A stretch of DNA of 64,000 bases. It comes from Victivallales bacterium. Its GTDB lineage: Bacteria > Verrucomicrobiota > Lentisphaeria > Oligosphaerales > Oligosphaeraceae. The notes below the pieces were generated by a model. The model was not told the origin of the DNA, searched no databases, and was given only the letters and a program-made list of their open reading frames with translations. The stretch spans positions 1-64,000 of the forward strand of contig JAFZWH010000013.1 of the NCBI GenBank assembly GCA_017617415.1, given 5' to 3'. The position numbers were made by a program, and so were the translations under genes. Positions 8,242-17,200 of this stretch are shown here, in pieces; position 1 is the first letter of the stretch, and every line of letters begins with the position of its first letter.

Positions 8242-9526
8242 AATCGCAACTTGCCTTGGAGGGACCGAACGGCTTTGCAGACCTGCATTGCTGTTTGTTC
8301 TTATGCTTCTGCTGGCCTCCTGTGGCACGATGAAGGTCATCTGCATCAATGTGGAGGACTTGAGCCTGAGAACAGTGACACTTCGCCATCCAAAGGGGTG
8401 CTCCGCCGCCCCTGATACCTGCTGGCGGTTCGAACGTCTGTTCAACGTCGATGAAGAAAGCGGGGAGTTCTTCACCCTTACGCGTGACAACAACAATAAG
8501 CATTGCTATATCAATGTCTATTCCCGGGATGGCATTTTTATTCAGCAGTATAAACGTCCAAATTTTATAGACAGGTTTCCGGGGTCCACATTGATGTTCG
8601 GCGATGAACTTCTGAGCGATGGTGAACTTCTCGGCGGAGAACTGGGAATGCTTTTCGGTGTTGTCAGATTGCAACTTACCTCCTACAATTTTAAAATAGG
8701 ACAGAAGAGGATCGTGTTTCCCAATACATCAAAACGCATGGAAATCTATTCGCTAAACAGATACAATTCGGAAATAGCGATAATTAACGTTCGACGCACG
8801 GGCGACATCAATTTTGAGAACTCATCCATTTCTGACATAGAAGAACTAAATAATGATGAAGAGCAAATATTCCTCTACAATGTCCGGAAGAACGAAATGA
8901 CGGAAATCAAGTTTCCCACCAACTGGGAGTCATTTATGCATAAAGGGACATGTGCGGAAAAAAGTCTTCTCTGGTTCGGCGCCATCGAAAATGATGCGAA
9001 CCACGATTATGTTGACGGGCATTTGCTTGAGGCGAGGCCTGACGGAAGCGCCACCGAGGTCACAGGCCTGCCCGGCCAAATTCACGGGACGGATATCCAG
9101 ACGGATGACCCAGATGACCATGTCTTCATTACCAATATGGTCATCCGAAGGGATAACCCAGATGAATATGTCTATATCTGCCATCAAACCCGAAAAGGCG
9201 CGCCTCACGGCGGTTTCAATGCAGACAAAGAGTTCCTCTGCGGATATTTTCCCGATTCGGGCAAGGAGATGAGGACCGTGCTCAAACTTGGGGGAAGAAG
9301 CGCAGGCGTCTCCGCTCTCACGGAATACGCATCAGACGATAGAATCGGGCTTTTGCTACATAAGCTTGATCCTTCAAGCTACTGGGAACTTCTCTTCACC
9401 CTGCCACCTAGACATCGTTATCAAATCTATGACAAGGACTTGAATCTCCTGAAAAGTTTTGTCCTTCCATGGTCTTCGGCTGAAAATCTGCAGGTTGGAA
9501 AGGTCTTTTACCAGGTTTATTACTAA
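8228..9526 (+). CDS. Predicted lipoprotein, possibly beta-propeller-like
   Basis: A 432-residue protein. The start is the ATG 14 bp inside the end of the preceding gene; the signal ALLFVLMLLLASC ends in a lipobox. The mature part has many short beta-strand-like segments with turns (for example FFTLTRDNNNKHCYINVY, DEYVYICHQTRKGAP and RYQIYDKDLNLLKSF), which suggests a repeat beta structure, but no named family is certain. A Shine-Dalgarno-like GGAGG lies downstream of the ATG, about 25 bp before an in-frame TTG, so an alternative shorter start is possible. It is the last gene of the AT-rich trio. Confidence 0.7.
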   Translation: MLETKIATCLGGTERLCRPALLFVLMLLLASCGTMKVICINVEDLSLRTVTLRHPKGCSAAPDTCWRFERLFNVDEESGEFFTLTRDNNNKHCYINVYSRDGIFIQQYKRPNFIDRFPGSTLMFGDELLSDGELLGGELGMLFGVVRLQLTSYNFKIGQKRIVFPNTSKRMEIYSLNRYNSEIAIINVRRTGDINFENSSISDIEELNNDEEQIFLYNVRKNEMTEIKFPTNWESFMHKGTCAEKSLLWFGAIENDANHDYVDGHLLEARPDGSATEVTGLPGQIHGTDIQTDDPDDHVFITNMVIRRDNPDEYVYICHQTRKGAPHGGFNADKEFLCGYFPDSGKEMRTVLKLGGRSAGVSALTEYASDDRIGLLLHKLDPSSYWELLFTLPPRHRYQIYDKDLNLLKSFVLPWSSAENLQVGKVFYQVYY

Positions 9527-9708
9527 GCCGGCGTCCCTTCCTCTTTCGCCTCCAGATTTGTGATCCAAGATAAGTATGTAATTTCCGCGTGTTGTGCTTC
9601 CGTCTTTTTCTTCAAAAAACATGCGGATTTGCAGGACCGTACAGTTCTCCGAGATTATATTGAATTCATTCCCTGAAATCACAAAATTATCCACCGGAGG
9701 TTCTCAGC

Positions 9709-11070
9709 ATGGCGTTGTTTGGCCACAGTGATGAAGATTTGGCAAAGCGCGAGCGTGAAATCGAGCGCAAGTATGCGGACATCAAGTTGTTGCTCCAAAA
9801 GCAACAGAATGAAATCGCGACGAAGTTCCAGGACCTCGGGACGCTGGACGCCGCGATTATGACGCGCAGCAATCTGGAGACCATCTACCAGCAACAACTG
9901 CAGGCGCTGGAGGAGCAGAAACAGTCGCTGGCGACGGCAATCCAATCCTATCAGAATGCGACGCAAGAGTTTGTCGAAAAGAAGCAGGATTTGATGGCAC
10001 GCGAGCAGGCGGTCATCGCAAAGGAGTGCGAGGCGCAGAGCGCCTTTGCATCGCGACTGGACGAACAGATGCAGCCGCTGAACCAACTAAAAGCGGAACT
10101 GGACGCCAAGGCGCAGCGCATTACGCTGATGCAGGATGAGTTCAACAAGAATTTCGTGGCGCAGGACCAGAGACTCCTGGCGGATTTCCAGAAACTCCAG
10201 GCGGGCATGAAGGAGAGTTTCAATGCCTTGCAACAGAAAGCATTGGAACAACTGGAACAGCTGGCCAAACGGGAGGCGGGGCTGAATGACCGTGAGGCGG
10301 AGTTGGCGCGGCGTGAGGCGGAGGTGCGGCAGGGGCTCTCCGGCGAGCGGTCGAAAATCTTCGAGGAGGTCAATATCGAACGTCAGCGACTCAATGCGCT
10401 GGAACAGTCACTGCGTCAGCAAGATGCGATGCTCCTGACGCGAAAGACGGAATTGGACAAGCAGGACGCCGCGCTGGCCGACCGAATTGCCGCCGTGCAG
10501 GCGCGCGAGAGCGAGGCGGCGACGCAGTTCGCGCAGCAGAAGCAGTCGATGTTGGCGGAGATGCAGCAGGCGCGCGAGGCGCAGGCCGTCTCTTTGGTCG
10601 AGTTGCAAAAGCAGGCCAGTGCGCATTGCGACCAGATGTTGTTGGACTGGAGCGCTTCGCTGGCGCAGGAGCGTGCCCAGATGCTGGCGGCCTTCACGGC
10701 GGAGATTCAGCCACAGCGTGACGAATTGGCGCGTCTGAAGGAGGAGCTCGGTCGTCGTCAGGCTGAATTGGATGAGGCGAGCGCTGCGCTGTCTGCCCGC
10801 GAGGCACGGGTGCGTCAAGGTGAGGAGACCAACGCACTGCGCGAGGAGTTCCTTGCCGAAAAGGAGAAGATCTTAGCCGAGAAGTTCCAGAAGATTGCCG
10901 AGGAGCGCATTGCCGCCGCGCAGGCGGAGGCGCAGGCCGCGCATGTTTCGCGGGACGAGGTGGCGGGTCGCCTGGCATCGGTGTCGATGCAGCTTGAGGC
11001 GCAGAAAGTCCTGCAAAATGAGGTCCCGGAGACTATTGCCGAGACTGAGGCGGAAGAGCCGCTGGCATAA
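9709..11070 (+). CDS. Long coiled-coil protein, unknown function
   Basis: A 453-residue, highly charged protein that is almost entirely heptad-like helix (for example REREIERKYADIKLLLQKQQ and LAKREAGLNDREAELARREA). It has no signal peptide, so it should be cytoplasmic. A strong Shine-Dalgarno (CGGAGG) precedes the ATG by 9 bp. Glu, Gln, Ala and Arg dominate. Such proteins act as scaffolds or chromosome/cell-shape factors, but nothing here assigns a role. The 180 bp upstream hold no other gene. Confidence 0.8.
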   Translation: MALFGHSDEDLAKREREIERKYADIKLLLQKQQNEIATKFQDLGTLDAAIMTRSNLETIYQQQLQALEEQKQSLATAIQSYQNATQEFVEKKQDLMAREQAVIAKECEAQSAFASRLDEQMQPLNQLKAELDAKAQRITLMQDEFNKNFVAQDQRLLADFQKLQAGMKESFNALQQKALEQLEQLAKREAGLNDREAELARREAEVRQGLSGERSKIFEEVNIERQRLNALEQSLRQQDAMLLTRKTELDKQDAALADRIAAVQARESEAATQFAQQKQSMLAEMQQAREAQAVSLVELQKQASAHCDQMLLDWSASLAQERAQMLAAFTAEIQPQRDELARLKEELGRRQAELDEASAALSAREARVRQGEETNALREEFLAEKEKILAEKFQKIAEERIAAAQAEAQAAHVSRDEVAGRLASVSMQLEAQKVLQNEVPETIAETEAEEPLA

Positions 11071-11103
11071 TAGGGCGAATGCCATTGCAATTCCCTTTTT
11101 GGG

Positions 11104-11205
11104 GGAATTATACAGTTAACTTGCCATCGTGGTTTCCGACAGCAGAAGGTTTTCGGGTGGTGTTTCGCGGAAAATGGCTTTAGGCAATTTAACTGTATAA
11201 TTTCC
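11104..11205. repeat. Imperfect inverted repeat, possible small mobile element
   Basis: GGAATTATACAGTTAACTTG plus CC (11104-11125) is nearly the reverse complement of 11183-11205 (GGCAATTTAACTGTATAATT then TCC). The arms are about 22 bp and are separated by 57 bp without coding potential. T- or C-rich runs flank both arms. It could be a MITE-like element, a folded RNA, or a bidirectional terminator after the coiled-coil gene. No target-site duplication was found by eye. Confidence 0.6.
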
Positions 11206-11275
11206 TTTTTTTCCAAGGTTCATTCGCAAGTTGGCTTTCAGGTGGTATAGTAAGACGTTTTCCAAAAGTTTTGCT

Positions 11276-11349
11276 GCGGGTGTAGCATAGTGGTAATGCT
11301 TCGGCCTTCCAAGCCGACGAGGCGGGTTCGATTCCCGTCACCCGCTCCA
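11276..11349 (+). tRNA. tRNA-Gly (TCC)
   Basis: A 74-nt cloverleaf with CCA encoded. Acceptor GCGGGTG pairs with CACCCGC; the anticodon loop is CTTCCAA, anticodon TCC; the T arm is GCGGGTTCGATTCCCGT. A weak promoter (TTCGCA, 17 bp, TATAGT at about 11223-11251) lies upstream. Confidence 0.93.
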
Positions 11350-11352
11350 GTT

Positions 11353-11387
11353 TGACCCGTCCATCAAGTGGGCGGGTTCTTTTTTTG
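11353..11387 (+). terminator. Rho-independent terminator after tRNA-Gly
   Basis: Stem ACCCGTCC / GGGCGGGT with a short loop, followed by a run of T residues, 4 nt after the tRNA end. Confidence 0.8.
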
Positions 11388-11461
11388 GTGGCGACTAGTG
11401 TATTTCAGGGGAGCGCCGTAGCAGTTTCCATCTTGAAAGGCTATGGGCACAGTCCCTTGCT

Positions 11462-11824
11462 TTATTCGTGGAATCTGAGCAGTTGCTTTCCGCGGAGCCA
11501 GATGCTGCTACATTGGATGGTCTGGCCTGTGCGCAGGGTGATGACACCCCGTTGGGTATGAGGCATTTGTACTCGTATAGGACGAATCTTCTCGTTGTTC
11601 ACCTGTCCGGAAATGCTGACGGTGATGGTTTGTCCGTGGATTTGACCTGGCACGGCGCGGATTGTGAGTTTCCCTTTGATATGGAACTGTCTTCCAGTTG
11701 CCATCTGATTGATGATTTGTTCGTTGACAGACCACCGTGCGTCGGCGGGAATTGCGGTGAACAGGAGAATCAGTCCGTACCCAATAGATAGGATTCTGAA
11801 ACAGTGTCTTTGCATTTTGATCAT
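11462..11824 (-). CDS. Small secreted protein, unknown function
   Basis: A 120-residue reading frame with a credible signal peptide (FRILSIGYGLILLFTAIPADA) and a mature part of about 90 residues rich in Ile, Gln and Arg. It starts 10 bp after the stop of the prepilin-like gene on the same strand, so it is probably its operon partner. There are two possible starts (MIKMQRH); neither has a clear Shine-Dalgarno site. I do not recognise it, and its small size makes the call moderate. Confidence 0.5.
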   Translation of the reverse strand: MIKMQRHCFRILSIGYGLILLFTAIPADARWSVNEQIINQMATGRQFHIKGKLTIRAVPGQIHGQTITVSISGQVNNEKIRPIRVQMPHTQRGVITLRTGQTIQCSSIWLRGKQLLRFHE

Positions 11825-11834
11825 TGGAGTGGGG

Positions 11835-12542
11835 TTATCGGTTGGGGAAGGGGATGATGCCTGGTTCCAGAATGCCGTCCTTCCAGGGGATGCACCATGG
11901 TGTATCGTTGGCTTTGCAGGGGGCTCCGAGGAACTCGTTCAGCCCACGTGACGCGACATGTCCGTCGATGAAAGCGCAGTTCGCACGACCTAGATGTCGG
12001 TTGGCGCCTTCGGACTGGCTATCCCAATCCAGGTCGAGTTCCTCCAGCAGGTTTTCCCAAGTGTTTGCGCCGTAGATGATGCATGGGTCGCCGGAGTCGC
12101 AGAGCAGATAGGAGTCAGCGGGTTTGTCTGCATAGACGTGGAGTGGTCCTCGATTGCCTTGGGTGCCGTCGTAGTTCCAGCCATAACTGCCGTCGTAATT
12201 CCGGAAGCCCTCCGGGGTGGCTTCGGGGATTTTGCCGGGCGAGGCGGGGCAGAGCAGCAGTCGGGTGTCCTGATAGTAGGGATGGCTCCAGTTGGTCCAA
12301 TTGAGACCGGGGTGCTGACTCGTGGGGGCGTTGGTGACATATGGGGGGAGGCGCCCATGCCAGTCATCGGCGTATTGGCTGAAGGCCAGTTGCAGTTGGT
12401 GAAGATTGCCGAGGCACTGGACCTGTCTGGCGCTGGCGCGTGCCTTGCTGATAGTGGGCAACATCATTCCCATCATAATGGAAATGATAGCGATGGTGGT
12501 CAGCATTTCAATGAGGGTAAATTGGGTGTGTTTTCTTTTCAT
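11835..12542 (-). CDS. Prepilin-like secreted protein (type IV pilin N-terminus)
   Basis: A 235-residue protein with a class III signal: short basic leader MKRKHTQ, then FTLIEMLTTIAIISIMMGMM. Prepilin peptidase would cut just before the F and methylate it. The start is set by a Shine-Dalgarno (AGGAGT) 6 bp upstream; a longer in-frame extension of 66 residues is rejected. The C-terminal part includes a WDNN-like beta region and CAFIDGHVASR, matching the DGH motif of the large planctomycete/lentisphaeral pseudopilin-like families. The likely role is surface or secretion-associated. A small secreted gene follows. Confidence 0.85.
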   Translation of the reverse strand: MKRKHTQFTLIEMLTTIAIISIMMGMMLPTISKARASARQVQCLGNLHQLQLAFSQYADDWHGRLPPYVTNAPTSQHPGLNWTNWSHPYYQDTRLLLCPASPGKIPEATPEGFRNYDGSYGWNYDGTQGNRGPLHVYADKPADSYLLCDSGDPCIIYGANTWENLLEELDLDWDSQSEGANRHLGRANCAFIDGHVASRGLNEFLGAPCKANDTPWCIPWKDGILEPGIIPFPNR

Positions 12543-12590
12543 CGGCACTCCTGGGTTGAACATGGGACGAGAATACGTTCTGAAGCAGAA

Positions 12591-12617
12591 GATATCCGGG
12601 ATATCCTTGATATCAAA
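12591..12617. repeat. Three 9-bp tandem units (GATATCCGG type)
   Basis: Units gatatccgg, gatatcctt and gatatcaaa, 49 bp upstream of the prepilin-like start. A related 9-bp pair (cggatgtct, cggatgtcc) occurs at 43985-44002 just after another stop codon. Confidence 0.6.
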
Positions 12618-12996
12618 TTCACCCTGAGTTTTTCCAAACGAATCATAGTTTTCTGATGATTTTTGGATGGACGCCCTGGGTGAAGGGCAGTTGGGGGCAC
12701 AGAATTTCTTGGGAAATCCTGCGTGGGAGGCTCTTGCCACTTTGTCACCTGTCTCCCTGAAGTAGTGGCGTGTGCTTCCTTCATTAGCGTGAATTCTCTG
12801 CTGATGTCATTCGTGTTTCGGAGGCGCGTGCATAATGGTAGAGTTGAAAAATCTCCAAGGGCGCTTTCCCCCCTTAGGAAGGAAATTTACATTGAAGCCA
12901 TTGTCATATCCCCTTGGGGCACAACGGAAGAAAGCTTGATAATTAATAACATAACTTATTATTAATCAATATATTAGTTAATATATAAATAAAAAG
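12618..12996. other. Non-coding stretch
   Basis: No convincing gene. The right part (about 12936-12995) is a 60-bp run of nearly pure A/T leading into repeat element B. Promoters for the minus-strand prepilin-like gene probably lie here, but I cannot choose one with confidence. Confidence 0.5.
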
Positions 12997-13111
12997 AATA
13001 GGAAAACTGAGATTTCGTTTCCTTTTTCGGAAGGCGACTTGAAAGGGAGCGGGAAACGATTATAATAAACTCCGTAAGGGGTGGGGGTTGCCTCCCTAAT
13101 TGAATATGCGC
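12997..13111 (+). repeat. Promoter-bearing interspersed repeat, copy B
   Basis: Shares GGAAAACTGAGATTTCGTTT, the GGCGACTTG block and AAGGGGTGGGGG with copy C, aligned without gaps until the G-run. It holds an excellent promoter: TTGAAA (13039-13044), 16 bp, TATAAT (13061-13066). The G-run and a following CCTCCC can pair. A heptamer array starts at 13112. This promoter points toward the sugar-binding protein gene at 13326 and would give a leader of about 250 nt. Confidence 0.75.
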
Positions 13112-13200
13112 GCGTCCATCGTCTGCCGTCTGGCGTCCCGGCCCTGCCGTCCGTCGTCTGCCGTCTGGCGTCCCGGCCCTGACCATGCTTGCCGTCCGGC
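13112..13200. repeat. Heptamer array, GTCCGAC/GTCTGCC family
   Basis: 7-bp units (tcgtctg, ccgtctg, gcgtccc, ggccctg, ccgtccg) form a 35-bp higher-order block, followed by a second copy of its first four units. Degenerate units continue to about 13200. It lies between copy B and the start of the next operon. Confidence 0.85.
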
Positions 13201-13325
13201 GCATTGTCGGAACTGTTATTTTATTAAAGGGTATATTATGAAGGAATTTCGTTTTTTGCCACCGCCCTGTCATGGCGAGTGGTTTGTCCCTTTTGCTTCT
13301 CACCATCTCAATTTAAGGAGATTCT

Positions 13326-14219
13326 ATGAAACATAGCATGTTGACGCTCTTGGCCTGTGCATGTTTGGCAGTATGTGCCGAGGACTTGGTAAGTCATCGT
13401 CAGGCGTTCCGTTCTCGACTGGCTCAGGACCCATCTGCCGCCATTGCCGAGGGGCTGCGTGATTCAGACGCGGTGATTCGCCGTTATTGTGTCTATCAGG
13501 ATTTCCTGCGCAATGGTCCTGATGTCGTGGAGAAGTGGGGGGATTTGCTTGATGACCCAGATGAGCAGGTGCAGTTGGCGGTAGTGGAATGCCTGGCCAA
13601 ATTGCCGACGGAGGATGCCCGCCGTCAAGCGATGGGGAAGACCTTCGTTACGAAATCGAAGTTCCCGACAGTGGTGCGGCAGGCTTCACGGCTGGATGCC
13701 GCGGCCTTTAATTTCCACCGGGTCAATGTACTGCTTAAGAATGATCCGACCTACGACCATATCGTCGAGGTCAAAGAGTCCATACAACTGCCAGACGACC
13801 GCTGGCTGATGCGCACCGATCCCGCAGAGACGGGCCACACGAAAAAGTGGTTCGTGGCGGATTTGGACGAGACGGGCTGGAAGCCGGTCAAATGCGAGGC
13901 CTGGGAAGGGCAGGGCTTTCCCGGCTACGACGGCGTAGCCTGGTACCGCATCCGCTTCAACGCCCCGCCGAAGGGCGACTGCGTGGGCGCCAATCTGCAA
14001 TTCGGCGCGGTGGACGAGCAGGCGTGGGTCTGGCTGAACGGCAAATATGTCGGCCAGCACGCCATCGGGCCAGAGGGATGGGATATCGCCTTCTGGCTGA
14101 ATGTCGGAGACGAAATTGTCTGGGATGCCGAAAATCTTCTGGTGGTGCGCGTCGAGGACAGCAAGATGGCGGGTGGCATCTGGAAACCCATCGAACTTCA
14201 GACTTTAATCAGCAAATAA
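13326..14219 (+). CDS. Secreted protein with HEAT-like and sugar-binding-like domains
   Basis: A 297-residue exported protein (signal MKHSMLTLLACACLAVCA). A good Shine-Dalgarno (AAGGAG) lies 6 bp before the ATG. Residues about 25-110 are helical and resemble HEAT-type repeats (DSDAVIRRYCVYQDFL, DPDEQVQLAVVECLAKL). Residues about 150-297 resemble the galactose-binding-like jelly roll found in GH2 enzymes (GVAWYRIRFNAPP, WVWLNGKYVGQH, NLLVVRVEDS, GGIWKPIEL). It has no catalytic domain, so binding is the likely role. First gene of an operon; the next ATG is 15 bp after its stop. Confidence 0.75.
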   Translation: MKHSMLTLLACACLAVCAEDLVSHRQAFRSRLAQDPSAAIAEGLRDSDAVIRRYCVYQDFLRNGPDVVEKWGDLLDDPDEQVQLAVVECLAKLPTEDARRQAMGKTFVTKSKFPTVVRQASRLDAAAFNFHRVNVLLKNDPTYDHIVEVKESIQLPDDRWLMRTDPAETGHTKKWFVADLDETGWKPVKCEAWEGQGFPGYDGVAWYRIRFNAPPKGDCVGANLQFGAVDEQAWVWLNGKYVGQHAIGPEGWDIAFWLNVGDEIVWDAENLLVVRVEDSKMAGGIWKPIELQTLISK

Positions 14220-14234
14220 CCGGAGGAGAATGAG

Positions 14235-17200
14235 ATGAAGAATTTCAATCAAGGCTTGCTTCTCGTCCTGGCATTGAGTCTGGGAATGGTTTTGTGTGCT
14301 CAGGAGACGATTGTCGCCGAATGGGATTTCTCCGTCCGGCAAGACGCCACGGTGGATGGACGAATCGCCGACGGCTTCGTGCGTGGCGCCACTGTCGTCG
14401 AGAATGGTTGGCTCACGATACCCTCGGGTACGGGCTTCACCGAGCCACAGGGCTTCCAGGTCTCCAAGTCCATCCATCCCGAACTGGCACCGCAGAGCGG
14501 TTTTCGCGTGGATGTCGTAGCGAAATTGGCCGCAGGGGTGGAGGAGAAAAACCAGCAGACCCTTTTCGATACCAAGTATTTCCTTGATCAGGGACCGCAG
14601 AGCCGCGAGCCTGCCTTCCATGGCTTCCTCTTTGGGCTAATCAAAGGCTCCAACGGCAAGATCGCACGCTTGCGGATTTACCTGGGCTTCCAGTCCAACA
14701 GCGTCATGGCAGAGAGCGACTTCTTTACTCCGAAGGCGGGGCAGGAACAGACCTTCTCCGTGAGCTATGATGGTCGTTCGCTGGTCACGTTCCGCGTGGA
14801 CGGACAAGACGTGGGGAGTGTCACCGTGGCACCCGGCGGTTCCATCGAGCCGTCCATTCAGCGTGCGGTGATTGGCGACCGTCTGGGGACAAACCACAAT
14901 CCCTGGCGGGGTGCCATCCGCAAAGTGACGCTGACTTCGTTCCCGGCGGTCCCTGAGCCAGAGCCGCTGCCGACGGGCGAGAGCGTGCTGGCCGAGTGGG
15001 ATTTTGGCGTGAAGACAGATGCCACGTTGGACGAACGAATCGCCGATGGCTTCGTGCGCGGCAAGACGGTCATCGAGGACGGCTGGCTGGTGATGCCCAC
15101 CGCCTCTGGCAATATGGAGCCGCAGGGCTTCCAGGTCTCCAAATCCGTCCACCCGGAATTGGCTCCGCAGAGCGGCTTCCGCGTCGAGGCGGTGGCGAAA
15201 CTGCGCGAAGGCGAGTTCGACACTGTCCAGCAGACCTTCTTTGATACCAAATACTACCTTGACCAGGGACCGCAGAGTCGCGAACCCGCCTTCCACGGCT
15301 TCCTCTTCGGGCTGGTGCGTGGCACCAGCGGAAATGCACGGCTGCGCCTCTACTTGGGTTTCCAGTCCGACAGCGTGATGGTGGAAAGCAAGTTCTTCGA
15401 GCCGAAGCCAGGTCAGGAACAGACCTTCGCCGTGAGCTATGACGGAGCCAGGACGGTGACGTTCTGGGTGGATGGTCAGCCGCTCGGCAGCCACGAGGTC
15501 AAGCCTGGCGGCCCAATCGAGCCGTCCATTCAGCGTGCGGTGATTGGCGACCGCTACGGGTCGAACCACAACCCCCTGCGCGGGGCGATTCGCAAGGTTC
15601 GGCTGATTACCTTTCCGGCGCCCTTGGCGTTCCTGAGCGTGCCTGGTCGCCATGCCTTTGTTCGTGGCGAGAAGGATGCCTCGATAAAAGTGAATATCCA
15701 GGTGGTGAAGCAGTTCCAGCCAGGCGCGAAAGTTCGCCTGAACCTGGTTGGGATTCCCGAAGCGGTCGTCGAGACCACGCTGCCTTTCTCGCTGGAGGAG
15801 AATGCCGACTATGAAATCGCCGTGCCTTTTCCGGCAGACTACGCGGTGGGCGACTATGCGGTGAAATTTGAACTGCTGGGGACTCTCGCGAATGGCGAAA
15901 CGGCACAGTGTGCTCTGGAGGACCAGTTCTCCATCGGTCCCAAACAGCCACAGGACGACTTCCCGATTATCCTTTGGAGCGGCGGTCTCCCGATGGACAC
16001 TCTGCTGTCCCATGGCATGACCCACGAACTGCATTGGTTCATGCATTTTCTGATCAAATATGGCAAAGAGTCACTCCAGCAGCAGGTCAATCTCCGCCTG
16101 GATGAGGCGGTTGCCAAGGGTGCCCGGCTGGTGAATCAGTTCGCGGTCAGTGCGTATTTGGAAAAGGACTACCCACGCATTCGGGCGGACGGCACGGTGG
16201 TGCCAGATGCCATCGATGCCGCCAATCCCGAGTTCCAGGAGAAGACGGTGCAATATGCCATTGACTTTGCGGAAATCACTTCCGAACATCCGGGCTGCGA
16301 CGCGGTGCTGCTGAACTCCGAGGTGCGTGACCGCAGCGTCCCTTCGTTCGGTTCCAGCGACCCAAAGACCTTTGAGGAGTTCGCCGGTTTTCCTGTTCCT
16401 GCGGAGGCGGTGGCGAAGGATGGCATCAACTGGAGAAGCAAGCCGGATTTTCCGCTGGACCGCGTGATTCCCTACGATGACCCGTTGCTGGTCTTCTACC
16501 GCTGGTTCTGGACCGTCGGCGATGGTTGGAATGTCGTGCAGTCCAAAGCCACCGATGCCCTCCATAAACACCACAAACTGCCGATCTGGACGTGGTTCGA
16601 CCCCGCCGTTCGCGTGCCGCCACTATGGGGCAGCGGCGGTTCCGTGGATGTCATCAGCCAGTGGACCTACGGCTATCCCGACCCCATGCGAACTGGCGGG
16701 GCCACGGACGAACTCGTCGCAATGGCGGCGGGGCGTCCGGGCCAGAAGGTGATGTCGATGACGCAGTTCATCTGCTATCGCAACCAGACCGCGCCGGTCA
16801 ACGAGAAGGTTGACAATCCGCCCTCCTGGCTTCAGGGCAACGAGACCGCTGGCTTCATTTCCATCCCGCCGGACTCGCTGACCGAGGCGACCTGGGCCAT
16901 CATCGCGCGGCCCGTGCAGGGCATCATGTACCACGGCTCCAATTCCGTGTGGGGGGAAAACGAGGATTATTACAAGAAGAACAAACGGGCGGCCGAGAGC
17001 CATGTACCGTACTGTACCACGAATCCCGATACCAAGGTCGCATTGGCAAATGTCCTCAACAATGTCGTGAAACCACTGGGACCGACGCTGAAGCGCATTC
17101 CCGCCCGTGCGCCCGAGGTGGTGCTGCTTCATAGTTTCGCCTCCGCGATGTACGCCAAACGCGGCACTTGGGGATGGGGAAATGACTGGCTCTCACATGT

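Noticed and set aside
13239-13336. Small frame MKEFRFLPPPCHGEW before the sugar-binding protein gene
   Set aside because: It overlaps the real start region, has no domain and is not supported by composition. A leader peptide cannot be fully excluded.
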